Below, piece after piece: positions 6,227 through 7,423 of a stretch of DNA of 7,423 nt; position 1 is the stretch's first letter, and every line of letters starts with the position of its first letter. Location: positions 1 through 7,423 of the forward strand of contig SCUG01000019.1 of NCBI GenBank assembly GCA_004297645.1, read 5' to 3'. This DNA is from Saprospiraceae bacterium. GTDB taxonomy: Bacteria > Bacteroidota > Bacteroidia > Chitinophagales > Saprospiraceae. A model generated the notes under the pieces. The model was not told the DNA's origin. It did no database searches and was given only the letters and a program-made list of their open reading frames with translations. The position numbers were made by a program, and so were the translations under genes.

Positions 6227-6263
6227 GTTCCTTCGGGAACGACAAGTTTCAGCTTGCCGCTCC
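6227..6263. repeat. Palindromic junction element, REP-like, with competing hairpins
   Basis: Two overlapping hairpins occupy the 68-bp gap between convergent genes. The first is GTTCC-TTCG-GGAAC (6227-6240), a perfect 5-bp stem with a cUUCGg tetraloop on the plus strand. The second joins 6236-6246 to 6253-6263 around a six-base loop. Read on the minus strand it is GGAGCGGCAAG / CTTGTCGTTCC, 11 of 11 pairs including two G-U wobbles; on the plus strand the same positions are A-C mismatches. The larger structure therefore suits the lptC-side transcript, whose stop codon is 15 bases away. Neither has a T-tract next to it. The GGAG-led imperfect palindrome recalls REP sequences mobilised by RAYT transposases, but only one copy is visible, so that is a guess. 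A separate weak pair, AGCTTG 6251-6256 with CAAGCT 6275-6280 then AATTTTT, could help terminate plus-strand transcription. Confidence 0.5.
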
Positions 6264-6278
6264 AAAAGAAAACACAAG

Positions 6279-6836
6279 CTAATTTTTAAAATCGCGGGTG
6301 AGGCCATTGGCCTTCAATCTACCCTCAATGGCTCGGATGGTCCAACGGGTGAACTCCTGATTCGCCTCGAACCCGTGACCGTAAACAATTTCACTTGGGC
6401 GACGCAATATCACGAATTTATCGGTGTGTACTTTGTCGGCAGCTTCGTCCCAAATAAGTTCTTCAGATTCTAAGCGTTCCCCTTTCAGGCTTTCCCAAAC
6501 CACGCTATCGCGAGTAATAAACTTGTTCTCGTTTTCTTGGCGCGTGGCATATTTTGCGCTCAGAGAACCTGTGACTTTCCCGTTTTCATCAAAAAAATCA
6601 ACGGTGAATCCATCTGGGAATTCCTGCCAGGGTTGCCGGTTGTCCAAGTGCCTGATGAGTATGGGACTTGCAATGCGCATGCGCAAAATAGAGGAGTCGC
6701 TATAGAGCATCTCGATGCCTTTTGCTGTCTCCACGGATGTTTCTTCTTTTGAAAAAAACTGGTTGACCTCATTGATGTCATTTTCGCAGGCTGCAAAAAT
6801 CAGCAGGCAGACCGATATGCTGAAAAAATACTTCAT
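6279..6836 (-). CDS. lptC: LptC-like LPS export periplasmic protein, lipoprotein form
   Basis: A 185-aa protein of the LptC family, which passes lipopolysaccharide from the LptBFG transporter to LptA across the periplasm. The N-terminus MKYFFSISVCLLIFAAC is a lipoprotein signal peptide with a lipobox ending in Cys17. The protein would therefore be held by lipid rather than by the transmembrane helix of the E. coli protein, which fits what I know of Bacteroidota homologues. Residues about 35-170 form the LptC beta-strand domain; segments such as MRIASPILIRHLDN, FTVDFFDENGKVTGSLSAKYA and KFITRDSVVWESLKGERLESEELIWDE are typical. I chose ATG 6836 because it puts the signal peptide at the very start. 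A longer start at 6896 overlaps the upstream SET gene stop by four bases (ATGA) and would add 20 polar residues, so translational coupling from there cannot be excluded. It is the last gene of a leftward operon-like row. Confidence 0.88.
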   Translation of the reverse strand: MKYFFSISVCLLIFAACENDINEVNQFFSKEETSVETAKGIEMLYSDSSILRMRIASPILIRHLDNRQPWQEFPDGFTVDFFDENGKVTGSLSAKYATRQENENKFITRDSVVWESLKGERLESEELIWDEAADKVHTDKFVILRRPSEIVYGHGFEANQEFTRWTIRAIEGRLKANGLTRDFKN

Positions 6837-6892
6837 GCTACGAGAACGATTATTGACGGGTAAGATACAGCCATTTGCAAAATCTTGACGGT

Positions 6893-7300
6893 TCATACCG
6901 TCCTTGGTACCCCGTTTTTGTCAAACCAAACTGGTGTTTTGTCATCTGGCCCGCCATTGTAGTTTACGGTAATTTCCTCCCCGGCAGCGATGTCTTTCAC
7001 ACACACAAAATCAATGGTGTTTGTGTCGTAATCAAAAAGGTAGTTGGCATTTGCCTGGTACGAATGGTTGTAAAGCGAGCCATATCCGAGGGCTATGGCG
7101 CATTGGTTTTGTCTTTTACCCCAAAGAAAATAGTAGTCGTGCAAGTGAGTGGTGTGAATAACGGGTAAGTCTTGTTCGGGCAAAACGATCACAGGGCAAA
7201 CTTCAAATGTGTCGCCTGCCGATAGAGGCTGCCCGGTGAAGACCCCGCGGCCACCGAGGTCACTTTGGGCAACAAATAAAAAGGGAAGTCGCTGTGACAT
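6893..7300 (-). CDS. Small SET-domain protein, putative protein-lysine methyltransferase
   Basis: A 135-aa protein consisting almost wholly of one SET domain, the fold that transfers methyl groups from S-adenosylmethionine to protein lysines. Seen in order: GGRGVFTGQPLSAGD (16-30), like the G-x-G-x-F and K/A-G opening of SET domains; HDYYFLWG (54-61); GYGSLYNHSYQANANY (72-87), matching the SAM-binding NHS motif in which eukaryotic proteins have NHSCxPN; and DIAAGEEITVNYN (103-115), with the near-C-terminal catalytic-type Tyr114. No pre- or post-SET cysteine cluster is present, as is usual in short bacterial forms. It lies 61 bp after the PglZ-type gene and its stop overlaps an alternative lptC start (ATGA), so the three are likely co-transcribed. 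The substrate is unknown. The family call is firm; enzymatic activity is inferred from the motifs. Confidence 0.88.
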   Translation of the reverse strand: MSQRLPFLFVAQSDLGGRGVFTGQPLSAGDTFEVCPVIVLPEQDLPVIHTTHLHDYYFLWGKRQNQCAIALGYGSLYNHSYQANANYLFDYDTNTIDFVCVKDIAAGEEITVNYNGGPDDKTPVWFDKNGVPRTV

Positions 7301-7361
7301 GCTTTTGAATTAGGTGAGTTGGGTGAAATAGTCAGGTGTTCAATTCAGTCCTCTACGCCAA

Positions 7362-7423
7362 CTATTTCGATCGCAACTTTATAATGGGGCAAATGATCTC
7401 TTCTAAGGAAATACCGCCGTGCT
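7362..7423 (-). CDS. porX: C-terminal end of a PglZ/alkaline-phosphatase-like protein, probably PorX (partial)
   Basis: Only the last 19 codons lie in the window: HGGISLEEIICPIIKLRSK, then TAG at 7364-7362; the gene continues beyond the right edge on the minus strand. HGG(I/L)S(L/M)(E/Q)E followed by a hydrophobic strand with a proline is the closing motif of PglZ-type alkaline-phosphatase-superfamily domains, where the histidine is a metal ligand. In Bacteroidota the common protein with this ending is PorX, an orphan response regulator (receiver plus PglZ phosphodiesterase) that controls type IX secretion and gliding genes. The same ending could belong to another PglZ protein, including a BREX-type PglZ, so the PorX name is provisional. 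Downstream neighbours on the same strand are the SET protein and lptC. Confidence 0.55.
   Translation of the reverse strand, partial: HGGISLEEIICPIIKLRSK

Noticed and set aside
6225..6473. 82-codon plus-strand ORF across the junction and the lptC 3' end
   Set aside because: It reads through the palindrome and antisense to a clear LptC; its translation has no family likeness.

Overview
The window reads as chromosomal DNA from a member of the Bacteroidota, probably a Cytophagales-like or Chitinophagales-like lineage. This rests on the gene families and signals: a PpiD with tandem parvulin-like modules and a family-type '...DNRSRFF' C-terminus, a lipoprotein-type LptC, a short SET-domain protein, a likely PorX-type PglZ tail, TTTG/TAnnTTTG promoters, and mostly no Shine-Dalgarno sequence. 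The assignment is inferred; no rRNA or other marker is present.

Layout. Plus strand, left side: an SRAP (YedK/HMCES-type) abasic-site crosslinking protein (37-717), then a YifB/ComM-type Mg-chelatase-like AAA+ ATPase (849-2405). Next is a 727-bp stretch without an intact gene. Its first part (about 2418-2873) is a heavily decayed IS3-family insertion sequence, with the end of OrfA and the beginning of OrfB readable only across frameshifts and stops. Its second part (2874-3132) holds a good Bacteroidota promoter, a Shine-Dalgarno-preceded 17-codon ORF, and two potential hairpins that would lie in a long leader ahead of ppiD. Then come the PpiD-like periplasmic folding factor (3133-5304), a strong intrinsic terminator (5328-5363), and an unidentified multi-pass membrane protein (5422-6210).

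Minus strand, right side: an operon-like row transcribed leftward. It consists of the last 19 codons of a PglZ-domain protein (probably PorX, running off the window), a 135-aa SET-domain protein, and a lipoprotein LptC (6279-6836). The convergent junction between the membrane protein and lptC carries a palindrome that pairs fully only in the minus-strand transcript and resembles a REP-like element.

Functional reading: the left end concerns DNA damage and recombination (SRAP, YifB). The middle and right concern the cell envelope: PpiD assists folding of exported proteins, LptC moves LPS across the periplasm, and PorX, if that is what the tail is, regulates type IX secretion. I see no CRISPR array, tRNA, rRNA, phage module or recognisable defence island. 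Most of the window is ordinary core-genome content. The parts that deserve a second look are the IS relic with the adjoining leader region, the junction palindrome, the SET protein, and the repeat architecture of PpiD.
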